This document shows positions 8,420-17,221 of a stretch of 60,881 nucleotides of DNA, in pieces; the first letter of the stretch is position 1, and each line of letters opens with the position of its first letter. Made by a program: the position numbers and the translations under genes. This DNA comes from Lachnospiraceae bacterium (GTDB taxonomy: Bacteria > Bacillota > Clostridia > Lachnospirales > Lachnospiraceae), in NCBI GenBank assembly GCA_030531245.1, contig JAUNOA010000005.1, positions 1 to 60,881 of the forward strand, in the 5' to 3' direction. Under the pieces are notes generated by a model, which saw only the letters and a program-made list of their open reading frames with translations, was not told where the DNA came from and did no database searches.

Positions 8420-10975
8420 ATGGATTTTTCAAAAAATGCTGTTGAAAAAAAGCTGAAAGACAATAAAACAAACTCCAGAAAATACTTCAACAAGGTAATC
8501 GTTTGGGTTTTAAAGATCGTACTTGTTGCTGTTATTTTGCTTACCATTTTCGGGTTGAGTGCAGGTGTCGGTGTATTTATGGGAATCATAGACAATACAC
8601 CTGAAATCAGCATGGAGAGTATCGTACCGATGGGATATGCTACAACGGTATACAATGCTAAGGGTCAGCTTACCGACACTTTGGTTATGGAAGGTTCAAA
8701 CCGTGCCGAGGTTACCTATGATGAATTGCCGCAGGACCTTATTGATGCTTTCGTAGCTATTGAGGATTCACGTTTCTGGGAACATAACGGCATTGATACA
8801 CGTGCTATCTTTCGTGCTGCAAAGGGTGTCCTCACCGGTAATTCAGAAGGCGGTGGCTCAACCATTACTCAGCAGCTTATAAAAAACAATGTGTTCAACG
8901 GAGGTTTTGAAAAGAGTTTCGGAGAAAAGCTTGAACGTAAATTCCAGGAACAGTATCTTGCTGTCGAACTTGAAAAAGTAATGGATAAAAAGCTGATCCT
9001 GACCAACTATTTAAATACCATTAACCTCGGCAACAACTCTCTCGGGGTAAAAGTCGCAGCCAAAAGATATTTTGATAAGGATGTTTCCGAACTGACCCTT
9101 TCCGAGTGCGCCGTAATTGCAGGTATTACTCAGAATCCTTCAAAACTCAACCCCATAACCGGCAAAGAAAAAAATGCCGAAAAACGTGAAGTAATACTCC
9201 AATACATGGAGGATCAGGGATATATCTCTGAAGAAGAAAGACTGGAAGCTTTAGAGGATCCTGTATATGACAGAATTCAGAATGTTGATATTGTATCAAA
9301 AGAAAATATAAAAACATATTCATATTTTACCGATGAGCTGGTAGATCAGGTTACCCAGGTGCTGAAAGATGAATTCGGATATACAGATACACAGGCTCAC
9401 AATATGCTTTACAGCGGCGGACTGTCAATATATACGACTCAGGATCCCGATATTCAGGAAATCGTGGATTCCGAAGTCAATAATCCGGATAACTATGTTT
9501 CCTCAAAATATGCCATTCAATACAGGCTGTCAGTAAAAGATAAACATGGCGAGACTTCCCATTATTCCGAAAAAACAATGAAAGAATGGGCAAAAGTCAA
9601 TGACAAGACATTTATCACTCTCTATGAAACAGAGGAAGAAGCAAAGGCAGCTGTTGACGAATACCGTGACAGCATAGTTGGCGAGGATGATGAAGTTGTC
9701 GGTGAGTCGCTTGTTACAACCCTTGAGCCTCAGGTAAGCTTTGTTATCATGGATCATACTACCGGATATGTCAAAGCAATATCCGGAGGACGCGGAACAA
9801 AAAAAGCATCTCTTACACTTAACAGGGCAACTAATTCCCTGAGACAGCCCGGATCGACTTTTAAGGTTATCTCCGCTTTCGGACCTGCGATCGATGCCTG
9901 CGGGGCAACGCTTGCAACGGTTTATTATGACGCTCCGTACACCGTCGGTTCCAAAACTTTCAGAAACTGGTATTCATCCGGATATGCAGGTTGGTGCAAC
10001 ATACGTGATGGTATAGTTTATTCAATGAATATTATTGCCGTGCGATGCCTGATCGAAACCGTAGGACCGGAACTTGCCATAGATTACTGTCGCCGTTTAG
10101 GTATTACTACTCTTACGGATTCAGATTATAACGCTGCCACTGCTCTGGGAGGTATCACGCTTGGTGTAAGTAATCTCGAACTAACCGGTGCATATGCTGC
10201 AATCGCAAACAACGGTAAGTACATAAAGCCGAAATTTTTCACTAAAATACTTGATCATAACGGCAAAGTTATATATGAAGTCAAAAAAGAACCGGTTCAG
10301 GTATTCAATGAATCCACGGCATTCCTTCTCACCGATGCCATGAAGGATTCCATGCTGCCCAAACGACTGTATACCAGTGATGAAATGAGTGTCAACTCCA
10401 CATCTACGGCTGCGCATCTGGACGGAATGAGCTGTGCAGGAAAATCAGGAACCACAACCAACAGCTTTGATATATGGTTTGCCGGATTTACACCTTATTA
10501 CACCGCTACGGTATGGGCCGGTTATGATAACAATGAGAATACTCTTTCGGGTCAGACATCATTCCACAAACAGATATGGAAAAATATAATGACAAGAGTA
10601 CATGAAGGGCTTGAAGATCCCGGTTTTCCGGTTCCGGAGTCAGTAACCAGAGCTACTGTCTGTCGGAAATCAGGATTTATACCTACTGACTATTGTGCAC
10701 TTGATACCAGAGGGAATCCATCATATACGGAGTATTTTGCAATCGGAACGGAACCACACAACATATGTAATCATCATACAGAAACCGGTATAATCGTGCC
10801 GGACGAATCCGAATATACAGATGATTTGACTTATATTCCTCCGGAGCCTGAAACAGAAACCGTAGACCCGTTCGATGCCGAGGGTTACGGACCGGGATTT
10901 GTTGCTCCCAGAGCGCCTAAAGAACCCGAGCAGTTTACAGGGCCCGGATTGGTTGAACCTCCACCTCCGGATTAA
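8420..10975 (+). CDS. class A penicillin-binding protein (PBP1A-type)
   Basis: This is a bifunctional peptidoglycan synthase anchored in the membrane by one N-terminal segment (about residues 26-55). The glycosyltransferase domain shows EDSRFWEHNG (near residue 115, catalytic Glu), GGSTITQQLIKN and the downstream NTINLG. The transpeptidase domain shows STFK (about 478), SMN (about 535) and KSGTT (about 675). A cysteine-containing C-terminal region and an acidic, proline-rich tail end the protein. From the ATG at 8420 it is 851 aa. It is a single-gene unit, convergent with the TPR operon and sharing the hairpin at 11041-11071. Confidence 0.95.
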   Translation: MDFSKNAVEKKLKDNKTNSRKYFNKVIVWVLKIVLVAVILLTIFGLSAGVGVFMGIIDNTPEISMESIVPMGYATTVYNAKGQLTDTLVMEGSNRAEVTYDELPQDLIDAFVAIEDSRFWEHNGIDTRAIFRAAKGVLTGNSEGGGSTITQQLIKNNVFNGGFEKSFGEKLERKFQEQYLAVELEKVMDKKLILTNYLNTINLGNNSLGVKVAAKRYFDKDVSELTLSECAVIAGITQNPSKLNPITGKEKNAEKREVILQYMEDQGYISEEERLEALEDPVYDRIQNVDIVSKENIKTYSYFTDELVDQVTQVLKDEFGYTDTQAHNMLYSGGLSIYTTQDPDIQEIVDSEVNNPDNYVSSKYAIQYRLSVKDKHGETSHYSEKTMKEWAKVNDKTFITLYETEEEAKAAVDEYRDSIVGEDDEVVGESLVTTLEPQVSFVIMDHTTGYVKAISGGRGTKKASLTLNRATNSLRQPGSTFKVISAFGPAIDACGATLATVYYDAPYTVGSKTFRNWYSSGYAGWCNIRDGIVYSMNIIAVRCLIETVGPELAIDYCRRLGITTLTDSDYNAATALGGITLGVSNLELTGAYAAIANNGKYIKPKFFTKILDHNGKVIYEVKKEPVQVFNESTAFLLTDAMKDSMLPKRLYTSDEMSVNSTSTAAHLDGMSCAGKSGTTTNSFDIWFAGFTPYYTATVWAGYDNNENTLSGQTSFHKQIWKNIMTRVHEGLEDPGFPVPESVTRATVCRKSGFIPTDYCALDTRGNPSYTEYFAIGTEPHNICNHHTETGIIVPDESEYTDDLTYIPPEPETETVDPFDAEGYGPGFVAPRAPKEPEQFTGPGLVEPPPPD

Positions 10976-10984
10976 AAAACAGAC

Positions 10985-11030
10985 TAAAGCATATCGCTTG
11001 CGATATGCTCGCGCCGAGCACGGTCGCTTT
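10985..11030 (+). repeat. interspersed repeat, copy 2 (module A only)
   Basis: AAAGCATATCG, CGATATGC and CGGTCGCTT match module A of the repeats at 61-158 and 33546-33642. Module B is absent and the sequence runs into the PBP/TPR terminator. The palindromic core is 10989-11008. Like the other copies it lies at a convergent gene junction. Confidence 0.7.
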
Positions 11031-11040
11031 TTAGTTGAAA

Positions 11041-11071
11041 AAAAGAGCGGGATTAAACTCCCCGCTCTTTT
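11041..11071. terminator. bidirectional terminator shared by PBP and TPR genes
   Basis: AAAAGAGCGGG (11041-11051) and CCCGCTCTTTT (11061-11071) form a near-perfect stem with A-rich and T-rich edges, so it can stop transcription from both sides. The TPR gene's stop codon (11053-11055) lies in the loop. Its last residues (KERG) are encoded by the right arm. Confidence 0.8.
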
Positions 11072-12396
11072 CTTGCCATTTCTGCAACATCGTGATCCGG
11101 ATAATTATCAATTACTTCCGTAAACATTTCATTAGCTTTTTTTCTGTCTCCCATCTGGAAATAACACAAACCTTTTTTGTAGATGGCAACCGGATTATTC
11201 GGATGTACTGAAATACTCAAATCATAACAGTCCATAGCACTTTGATAATCCTGATCCTCATAGAACTTATCTCCGTTATGGGTTATGGCAACATATCCGT
11301 CATCATCAAAATAGGTCTTTAGCTCATTATAGTATGCAACAGGAGAAGGTATGGATACTCCGGACTCGTCTTCAGCTTCGGAAACATCCTCAATCAGATC
11401 AGGATTGATTTCTGCGAACAGCTTTGCGGATTCCTCGATTTTTCCTGCATCATATGCCCGAATTGAACCCATTAGAATCTGCATATTCAGACGTTTTTCA
11501 TCATTTACATCGTTGATGCTGTCCATCTGATCCTGAATACGAGCCATTTCTTCGTGTATACTGCTTTCCTCTTCTTCCTTTTGTTTCAGTTCATTATTGG
11601 CTCCCGAAAGCTGCTGACTGACATTGATAACCTGTTTGTTATATTCTCTGGAAATTGCAGCTTCTTTTACAGGCAGATAAATAAAAACAACACTGGCTAT
11701 ACCTATAAGCAATCCGATGAGCACATTTCCGGCTGTAAGCAAAGCCTGATGTTCCTTATAAGGTTCAGGAATAATAATATCCGAATCCTCTTTGGCTTTT
11801 TCCGGATTAATAACTTTGGTAATAGATTTCTTAGACCCCTTTGAACTCTTCTGATAGCTCCTGAGTTCTTCAATGCATCTTAATGCAAGTAGATTGCCCC
11901 TGTCTATTCTGATAACATTCTGGAAGCTTCTGTAGGCTTTAGGATAGTCTCCGGTTTCCATATACAACAGACCCAGAAGCAGATGTGCTCTCATGTAGGA
12001 TTTGTGGGTTTCGGCTATTTTAGCAAGCTGGAGTATTGCGAGATCATCCGTTCCGTTCTGAGCCAGTTCCAGCGCCTGATTGAACTTTATTATAGCCTGT
12101 TCGTATGAATCAAGTAATCCGCTCTGACGCTGGACTTCATTCAAAAACCGGTCAGCATCATTATTCTGCGGTTGCATATTAAGGCTCAGCACCCACTGAA
12201 CCAATGCATCCGAGGCTTCCCCGATATGGTAATAAATCAGTCCCAGGAGGTTTCTGGCATCTATGTTTCTTTTATTGAACTGAAGAGCTTTTTTTAGATT
12301 TTCAGTCGCATCTGTCAGATTCTTTTCCCGGGCTGATTTAAGACCTTTATTATAATAGCTGTTGGAGATGTAAAAACATCTTCTTGCTATATCCAT
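11053..12396 (-). CDS. membrane-anchored TPR protein of unknown function
   Basis: Tetratricopeptide-type helical repeats fill about residues 1-190 and appear again near the C-terminus (about 360-445). Between them lie a basic linker, one membrane segment (about residues 218-240, GLLIGIASVVFIYL) and an acidic coiled coil (NNELKQKEEEESS). This suggests one TPR lobe on each side of the membrane or a bitopic scaffold. The start is the ATG at 12396, with AAGGAG five bases upstream. The GTG at 12402 directly abuts that ribosome-binding site and is rejected. It is last in the operon with the 46-aa gene and valS. I do not recognise a specific function; similar proteins are common in Lachnospiraceae. 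Confidence 0.8.
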   Translation of the reverse strand: MDIARRCFYISNSYYNKGLKSAREKNLTDATENLKKALQFNKRNIDARNLLGLIYYHIGEASDALVQWVLSLNMQPQNNDADRFLNEVQRQSGLLDSYEQAIIKFNQALELAQNGTDDLAILQLAKIAETHKSYMRAHLLLGLLYMETGDYPKAYRSFQNVIRIDRGNLLALRCIEELRSYQKSSKGSKKSITKVINPEKAKEDSDIIIPEPYKEHQALLTAGNVLIGLLIGIASVVFIYLPVKEAAISREYNKQVINVSQQLSGANNELKQKEEEESSIHEEMARIQDQMDSINDVNDEKRLNMQILMGSIRAYDAGKIEESAKLFAEINPDLIEDVSEAEDESGVSIPSPVAYYNELKTYFDDDGYVAITHNGDKFYEDQDYQSAMDCYDLSISVHPNNPVAIYKKGLCYFQMGDRKKANEMFTEVIDNYPDHDVAEMARKERGV

Positions 12397-12398
12397 AA

Positions 12399-12539
12399 TC
12401 ACTCCTTGGAAATGTTTTTTAACATTTCAAGCATGATGTCCTGAACATCCGTGATATCGCTGTGGACAATCGCTTCCTCAACTTTTGATATTTCCAGGCT
12501 TGGTTTGAAATTATTTATTTCTTCATCGAAATTAATCAT
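12399..12539 (-). CDS. 46-aa conserved-looking small protein coupled to valS
   Basis: This short gene encodes an acidic 46-residue protein beginning MINFDEEINNF and ending KNISKE. It looks largely helical, with a repeating hydrophobic pattern in its second half (DVQDIMLEMLKNI). Its ATG overlaps the valS stop as ATGA (12536-12539). Its own TGA lies just before the TPR gene's ATG at 12396, with the TPR Shine-Dalgarno inside its last codons. Start, stop and spacing all fit a real gene in a tightly coupled operon. The function is unknown; a partner of the downstream TPR protein is a reasonable guess. Confidence 0.7.
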   Translation of the reverse strand: MINFDEEINNFKPSLEISKVEEAIVHSDITDVQDIMLEMLKNISKE

Positions 12540-15181
12540 TGTTTAGCCCTCAAAACGCTAAGCTGTTCTCTTACCTGTTTAAGCATAGTTTCATATTTAA
12601 CCAGTTTTTCTTTTTCTTCGTTGATTTTTGATTCTGGAGCTTTTGAAATAAATTTTTCATTGCTCAACATGTTGTTTGATCTCTTGATCTCACTGAGAAG
12701 ACGATCCTCCTCTTTTGATAGTCTTTCTGTTTCTTTTTTGAAATCCACCAGATCTTCAAGAGGAATGAACATTGTTGCCCCCGGTATCAATGCCGATACG
12801 GCATCTTCTGCTATTCCTGTCTTATCTTTCTGAAGTATCATTTCACTCGCACTTGCAAGAGTCTTAAAGAAATCCGAACAGCTTGCAAAGCTTTCTTCAA
12901 GGTTTTTATCATTAAGAATAATATGAACAGAAGCTTTTCTGCCGGGGACAACATTCATATTTGTCCTGAGATTTCTGATTACACGTATGGCTTCTTTAAC
13001 TGTCTCGACTTCTTTTTCTTCTTTTCCAAAACTAAACGCCTGATCATATACCGGCCATGGTGATACCATAATGGATTTCTCATCTTCGTTCAGATTTTTA
13101 TATATCTCCTCCGTGATGAAAGGCATAAACGGATGAAGCAGTTTGAGAGATTTATTCAGTACGGTAATAAGTGTCCATAAAGCAGCGTCACGTGTTGTAT
13201 CTTCTTTGTTCCAGAGACGAGGCTTGACCATTTCGATGTACCAGTCACAGAACTCTTCCCAGATAAAATCATAAATCTTGGACAGAGCTATACCCAGTTC
13301 GTATTTATCGAGATTCTCGGTTACTTCCCTGACAACATTATTACATCTTGAAAGAATCCATTTATCGGAAAGCTGCAGTTCGGAAGGCTGTGAAACTATC
13401 TTGCCATCCTCAAGGTTCATCATAATAAATCTTGAAGCATTCCATACTTTGTTGCCGAAATTACGGCTTGCTTCAACTCTCTCCCAGTAAAAACGCATAT
13501 CATTGCCGGGAGCATTTCCGGTAATCAATGTCATCCTGAGTGCATCGGCACCATACTTGTCTATAACTTCAATCGGATCAATACCGTTTCCGAGAGATTT
13601 ACTCATTTTACGACCCAGTGAATCACGAACGAGGCCATGAATGAGAACCGTGTGGAACGGACTCTTTCCGGTCTGCTCATACGCCGAGAATACCATACGT
13701 ACAACCCAGAAAAAGATGATATCATATCCGGTTACGAGCACATCTGTCGGATAGAAATAATTCATCTCAGGTGTATCCTCAGGCCATCCGAGTGTTGAGA
13801 ATGGCCATAATGCAGAAGAGAACCATGTATCAAGTGTATCTTCATCCTGAGTCAGATGTGTGCATCCGCATTTCGGACATACATGCGGTTTTTCGCGCGC
13901 AACTACTATCTCACCGCATTCATCACAGTAATATGCCGGAATACGGTGTCCCCACCAGAGCTGTCGGCTTATGCACCAGTCTTTAATGTTATTAAGCCAG
14001 TGGAGGTAAGTCTTTGTGAAACTTTCAGGAACAAATTTCAGCTCTTCTTTTTCTATAGCTGCTATGGCAGGTTTAGCCATTTCGTCCATTTTTACAAACC
14101 ACTGGGGTTTGATCATAGGTTCTATCGTAGTTCCGCATCGATCATGGGTTCCGACTGCATGTGTATGCGGAACAATCTTTACAAGAAGACCCTGCTCTTT
14201 GAGATCTTCAACCATAGCTTTACGGGCCTCATAACGGTCCATACCATTGTATTTTGACCCCTCATACTGGATAGTTGCATCATCAGTGAGCATATTGATC
14301 TGAGGAAGATTATGACGAAGTCCCACTTCAAAATCGTTCGGATCATGTGCCGGGGTGATTTTAACACATCCGGTACCGAATTCCATATCTGCATGCTCAT
14401 CCGCAACAACAGGGATTTCTCTGTCAGTAAGAGGCAGTTTAACATACTTTCCGATAAGATCTTTATATCTTGGATCTTCGGGATTTACAGCAACTGCGGT
14501 ATCTCCGAGAAGTGTTTCCGGTCTTGTTGTTGCAATCTCAAGAAATCTTCCGGGTTCATCAACAACAGGATAGTTTATGTGCCAGAAAAAGCTGTCCTGA
14601 TCAACATGTTCAACTTCTGCATCCGAAATGGATGTATGGCATACCGGACACCAGTTGATAATGCGGTTTCCTTTGTAGATATAGCCTTTTTCGTATAATC
14701 TGATGAATACTTCCTGAACAGCATTGGAGCATCCCTCGTCCATAGTGAATCGCTCTCTGTCCCAGTCAGCTGAGGAACCGAGTTTATGAAGCTGATGGAT
14801 TATTCTGCTGCCGTATTCCTCTCTCCATTCCCAGGCTTTTTCCAGAAATCCTTCACGGCCTAAATCCTGCTTGTTGATACCTTCTTCTTTAAGCTTATTA
14901 ATGACCTTGACCTCAGTAGCAATTGCAGCATGGTCAGTACCGGGCTGCCAAAGTGCTTCGTAACCCTGCATTCTTTTATATCTGATAAGAATATCCTGCA
15001 TTGTATTATCAAGAGCGTGTCCCATATGAAGCTGTCCCGTGATGTTTGGCGGCGGCATAACAATGGTAAAAGGCAGTTTATTAGGATTTACTTCTGCATG
15101 AAAGTATTTATTCTGTAACCAGTCTTCATAAATACGACCTTCAATTTCGGATGGATTGTAGTTTTTCTCAAGTTCTTTCAT
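12536..15181 (-). CDS. valS: valyl-tRNA synthetase
   Basis: This 881-aa class I synthetase charges tRNA-Val. PPPNITGQLHMGHALDN (about 42-58) is the HIGH region and GRKMSKSLGN (about 522) is the KMSKS loop. Between them lies the CP1 editing domain that hydrolyses Thr-tRNA-Val, and CPKCGCTH indicates a zinc knuckle. The C-terminal anticodon-binding region ends in the family's coiled coil. The ATG at 15181 has AAGGAG upstream. Only 13 bp separate it from the upstream gene, so there is no T-box leader here; it is expressed from the DUF5717-like operon. Confidence 0.97.
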   Translation of the reverse strand: MKELEKNYNPSEIEGRIYEDWLQNKYFHAEVNPNKLPFTIVMPPPNITGQLHMGHALDNTMQDILIRYKRMQGYEALWQPGTDHAAIATEVKVINKLKEEGINKQDLGREGFLEKAWEWREEYGSRIIHQLHKLGSSADWDRERFTMDEGCSNAVQEVFIRLYEKGYIYKGNRIINWCPVCHTSISDAEVEHVDQDSFFWHINYPVVDEPGRFLEIATTRPETLLGDTAVAVNPEDPRYKDLIGKYVKLPLTDREIPVVADEHADMEFGTGCVKITPAHDPNDFEVGLRHNLPQINMLTDDATIQYEGSKYNGMDRYEARKAMVEDLKEQGLLVKIVPHTHAVGTHDRCGTTIEPMIKPQWFVKMDEMAKPAIAAIEKEELKFVPESFTKTYLHWLNNIKDWCISRQLWWGHRIPAYYCDECGEIVVAREKPHVCPKCGCTHLTQDEDTLDTWFSSALWPFSTLGWPEDTPEMNYFYPTDVLVTGYDIIFFWVVRMVFSAYEQTGKSPFHTVLIHGLVRDSLGRKMSKSLGNGIDPIEVIDKYGADALRMTLITGNAPGNDMRFYWERVEASRNFGNKVWNASRFIMMNLEDGKIVSQPSELQLSDKWILSRCNNVVREVTENLDKYELGIALSKIYDFIWEEFCDWYIEMVKPRLWNKEDTTRDAALWTLITVLNKSLKLLHPFMPFITEEIYKNLNEDEKSIMVSPWPVYDQAFSFGKEEKEVETVKEAIRVIRNLRTNMNVVPGRKASVHIILNDKNLEESFASCSDFFKTLASASEMILQKDKTGIAEDAVSALIPGATMFIPLEDLVDFKKETERLSKEEDRLLSEIKRSNNMLSNEKFISKAPESKINEEKEKLVKYETMLKQVREQLSVLRAKQ

Positions 15182-15194
15182 AATATCTCCTTTA

Positions 15195-15977
15195 TTAAAG
15201 CATATTTCTATAATCTGTTTTCAGATTTTTCACTTCGTTTTCAAGTACCTTTCGACGGCGGATCAAATCGGTATCAAGCAATTTTTCAAGCTTATCGATT
15301 TCTTTACAATGACTCGCTGAAGAAACCATATTCTCATACTCTTTATCCCATGAGTCATCGACTCGGTCATCCAGAAATTGAAGAAATTCCTGTTTTCTTG
15401 TTATATTGGACTGCTCTTTAGAGAGAAAATATATATATCTTAATATTGAATCATCACTTTTTTGCTCATAGGAATTTCTGAATGCATCATACGCTGCGTC
15501 TGTCCGGAACATATTCGCTCTGCAGCATCCGATTTTTTTCCATAACTGTGCTATGAAATCAGAATCTGTCTTTTGAAGTTCAGACTCTTTCAACGCTGTT
15601 TTATAATAATACTCTGCCTTTCCGTACATTTTCAGCCGGAAAAGAAAATCTGCTTTCTTACTGATAAACTCAAATCCTGACAGCTTTCGCAGATCACTTA
15701 TCTTTTCCTTGAATTCGTCGATTTCTTTATATGAATAATAATCCGAACAATACAATATCGATATAATTATTTCATCATTGCTATCACCATGCACCGGAAG
15801 TCTAAGTTCACCGGTAACAAAATCAACAAGTTTTCCATCAGCGAAATTATCCAGGGAAATAAAAGGATAATTTACTATCAGGTAGCATAATTCCTCAAGT
15901 GAATAGATGTTTATGCCGAGTTCTTTGACATAAAAAGGATTCGATACGGATTTTGCATCACATAAGATCAACCCCAT
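15195..15977 (-). CDS. 260-aa helical-repeat protein of unknown function
   Basis: The N-terminal ~75 residues start MGLILCDAKSVSNPFYV and are conserved-looking; the rest is helical with TPR-like repeats (about 95-200) and a charged C-terminal coiled coil (about 225-260). It has no signal peptide or membrane segment. It overlaps the end of the Hsp70-fold gene by 10 bp, and its ATG has a strong AGGAGGTGA site. The tight coupling to the Hsp70-fold and DUF5717-like genes suggests a three-protein system. I know of no assigned function; comparable proteins occur in the same place in other Lachnospiraceae (from memory). Confidence 0.75.
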   Translation of the reverse strand: MGLILCDAKSVSNPFYVKELGINIYSLEELCYLIVNYPFISLDNFADGKLVDFVTGELRLPVHGDSNDEIIISILYCSDYYSYKEIDEFKEKISDLRKLSGFEFISKKADFLFRLKMYGKAEYYYKTALKESELQKTDSDFIAQLWKKIGCCRANMFRTDAAYDAFRNSYEQKSDDSILRYIYFLSKEQSNITRKQEFLQFLDDRVDDSWDKEYENMVSSASHCKEIDKLEKLLDTDLIRRRKVLENEVKNLKTDYRNML

Positions 15978-17191
15978 AGCGTCACCTCCTGAGATATTTT
16001 CTGATGTGATGAAGGATAGAAATCACCAAACCCAAGATCCTCGATATCTATCGTCATAACATGAGCATTCGAAAAATGAAGCCCCAAACCAAGTGCAGTC
16101 GTTCTTGCAGGACGTTGTATCAGAAACGGAACAGGAACATGGACAGTTCTTCTCATCCTCTCATCCAGCGGAACTACAGACAGTTCTATCTCTTTACGCT
16201 CAGTGGGAATAATCTTCACCTGTCTGTCAATGGAATACCATGGATCTCCGATATTGATAATAGGATAAGCCATAGTACGGTCTTTCTTGTTTATTGTAAG
16301 AAAGATTGAACAATCTACACGTCCGTCACAGATCGGAACAAACTGGAATACCGGTCTTTCACTGACTATATCAGCACCCCGGAATCCGGCACCTCTTGAA
16401 AATATCTCGTCATCTAAAAATACTTTTCTTCTTTTGCAGATTAGTTTTGTAAACTCGGGTGCCCAGTCGATAGTCTGAAATCCCTTACCGGTAAGTATAA
16501 CAGCTGAAAAAACCTTATTTTTAAATAATCGTTCTACACAGGAAACCAGAATATGATCTGCAAGCTTGGCGCCGGCATCAGTATTTGAGATTTCTATATT
16601 GAAGCTTTCATCCATCAGCACTTTTTCGGCATACACCAGTGTAGTCTTGGGTTTTCGCTGTGTTTTCATTTCATAATAAGTCAGAGCATTATCCTCAAGT
16701 GAAAACAAAGCAACGTTATTATTATGAAAATCCTGCGACTGACTCATTGAATAGTAGATAAATGCTTCCGATCTGCTGATGATATGTACATTTGTACCTT
16801 TTATCCCGAGATAATTTATACACTCTGTGAGACTGTTAATTATTCCCATTGTAATATCGGGTACACAGATAACGATCTCATCCGGTATATCAGTATCAGA
16901 GCACACATCATTAATAATCGCTTTAAAGAAATTACCGACAAGTTCTGTTGCTGTATAGGAGACTCCATGCAAAGTCGTAGTCTTATGTTTATCAAGGAAT
17001 GTCAGGAGCTTATCCGTTATTATACCCGTCCCGTTCAGAGCTGATTCATATGCTGCTCTTCCGATGAGCCATGAATGGCTTATTTCATCTCTGCTTACGG
17101 CTGCCGGATAATACCATTTTCTTTCATCTGAATAAAAAGACAGAAGTATGCCGTTATCAGAAAAATCAATACCCAATATTTTCTTATCCAT
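15968..17191 (-). CDS. Hsp70/actin-fold protein (DUF5716-like), probable pseudo-ATPase
   Basis: The 407-aa sequence follows the Hsp70 ATPase fold in order. An N-terminal first-phosphate strand (ILGIDFSDNGILLS) comes first, then a strand-helix equivalent to the Hsp70 VPAYF region (IVICVPDITMGIINSLTEC). A SRSEAFIYYSM helix matches INEPTAAALAYG, and FSAVILTGKGFQ to FSRGAGFRGA matches the adenosine motif and last helix. Both phosphate loops are degenerate: the DLGGGT strand is replaced by LFSLEDNALTY. The chain ends soon after the ATPase core, so there is no substrate-binding domain. I recall this as the DUF5716 family, paired with DUF5717. It probably acts as a scaffold or a nucleotide-binding partner of its neighbours. 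Confidence 0.7.
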   Translation of the reverse strand: MDKKILGIDFSDNGILLSFYSDERKWYYPAAVSRDEISHSWLIGRAAYESALNGTGIITDKLLTFLDKHKTTTLHGVSYTATELVGNFFKAIINDVCSDTDIPDEIVICVPDITMGIINSLTECINYLGIKGTNVHIISRSEAFIYYSMSQSQDFHNNNVALFSLEDNALTYYEMKTQRKPKTTLVYAEKVLMDESFNIEISNTDAGAKLADHILVSCVERLFKNKVFSAVILTGKGFQTIDWAPEFTKLICKRRKVFLDDEIFSRGAGFRGADIVSERPVFQFVPICDGRVDCSIFLTINKKDRTMAYPIINIGDPWYSIDRQVKIIPTERKEIELSVVPLDERMRRTVHVPVPFLIQRPARTTALGLGLHFSNAHVMTIDIEDLGFGDFYPSSHQKISQEVTLWG

Positions 17192-17221
17192 GGTATACCC
17201 CTCCCTTCTTATATTCTATAT

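Noticed and set aside
12536-15194. Possible T-box leader for valS
   Set aside because: Only 13 bp separate valS from the upstream gene, with no antiterminator structure. argS likewise has only 27 bp.
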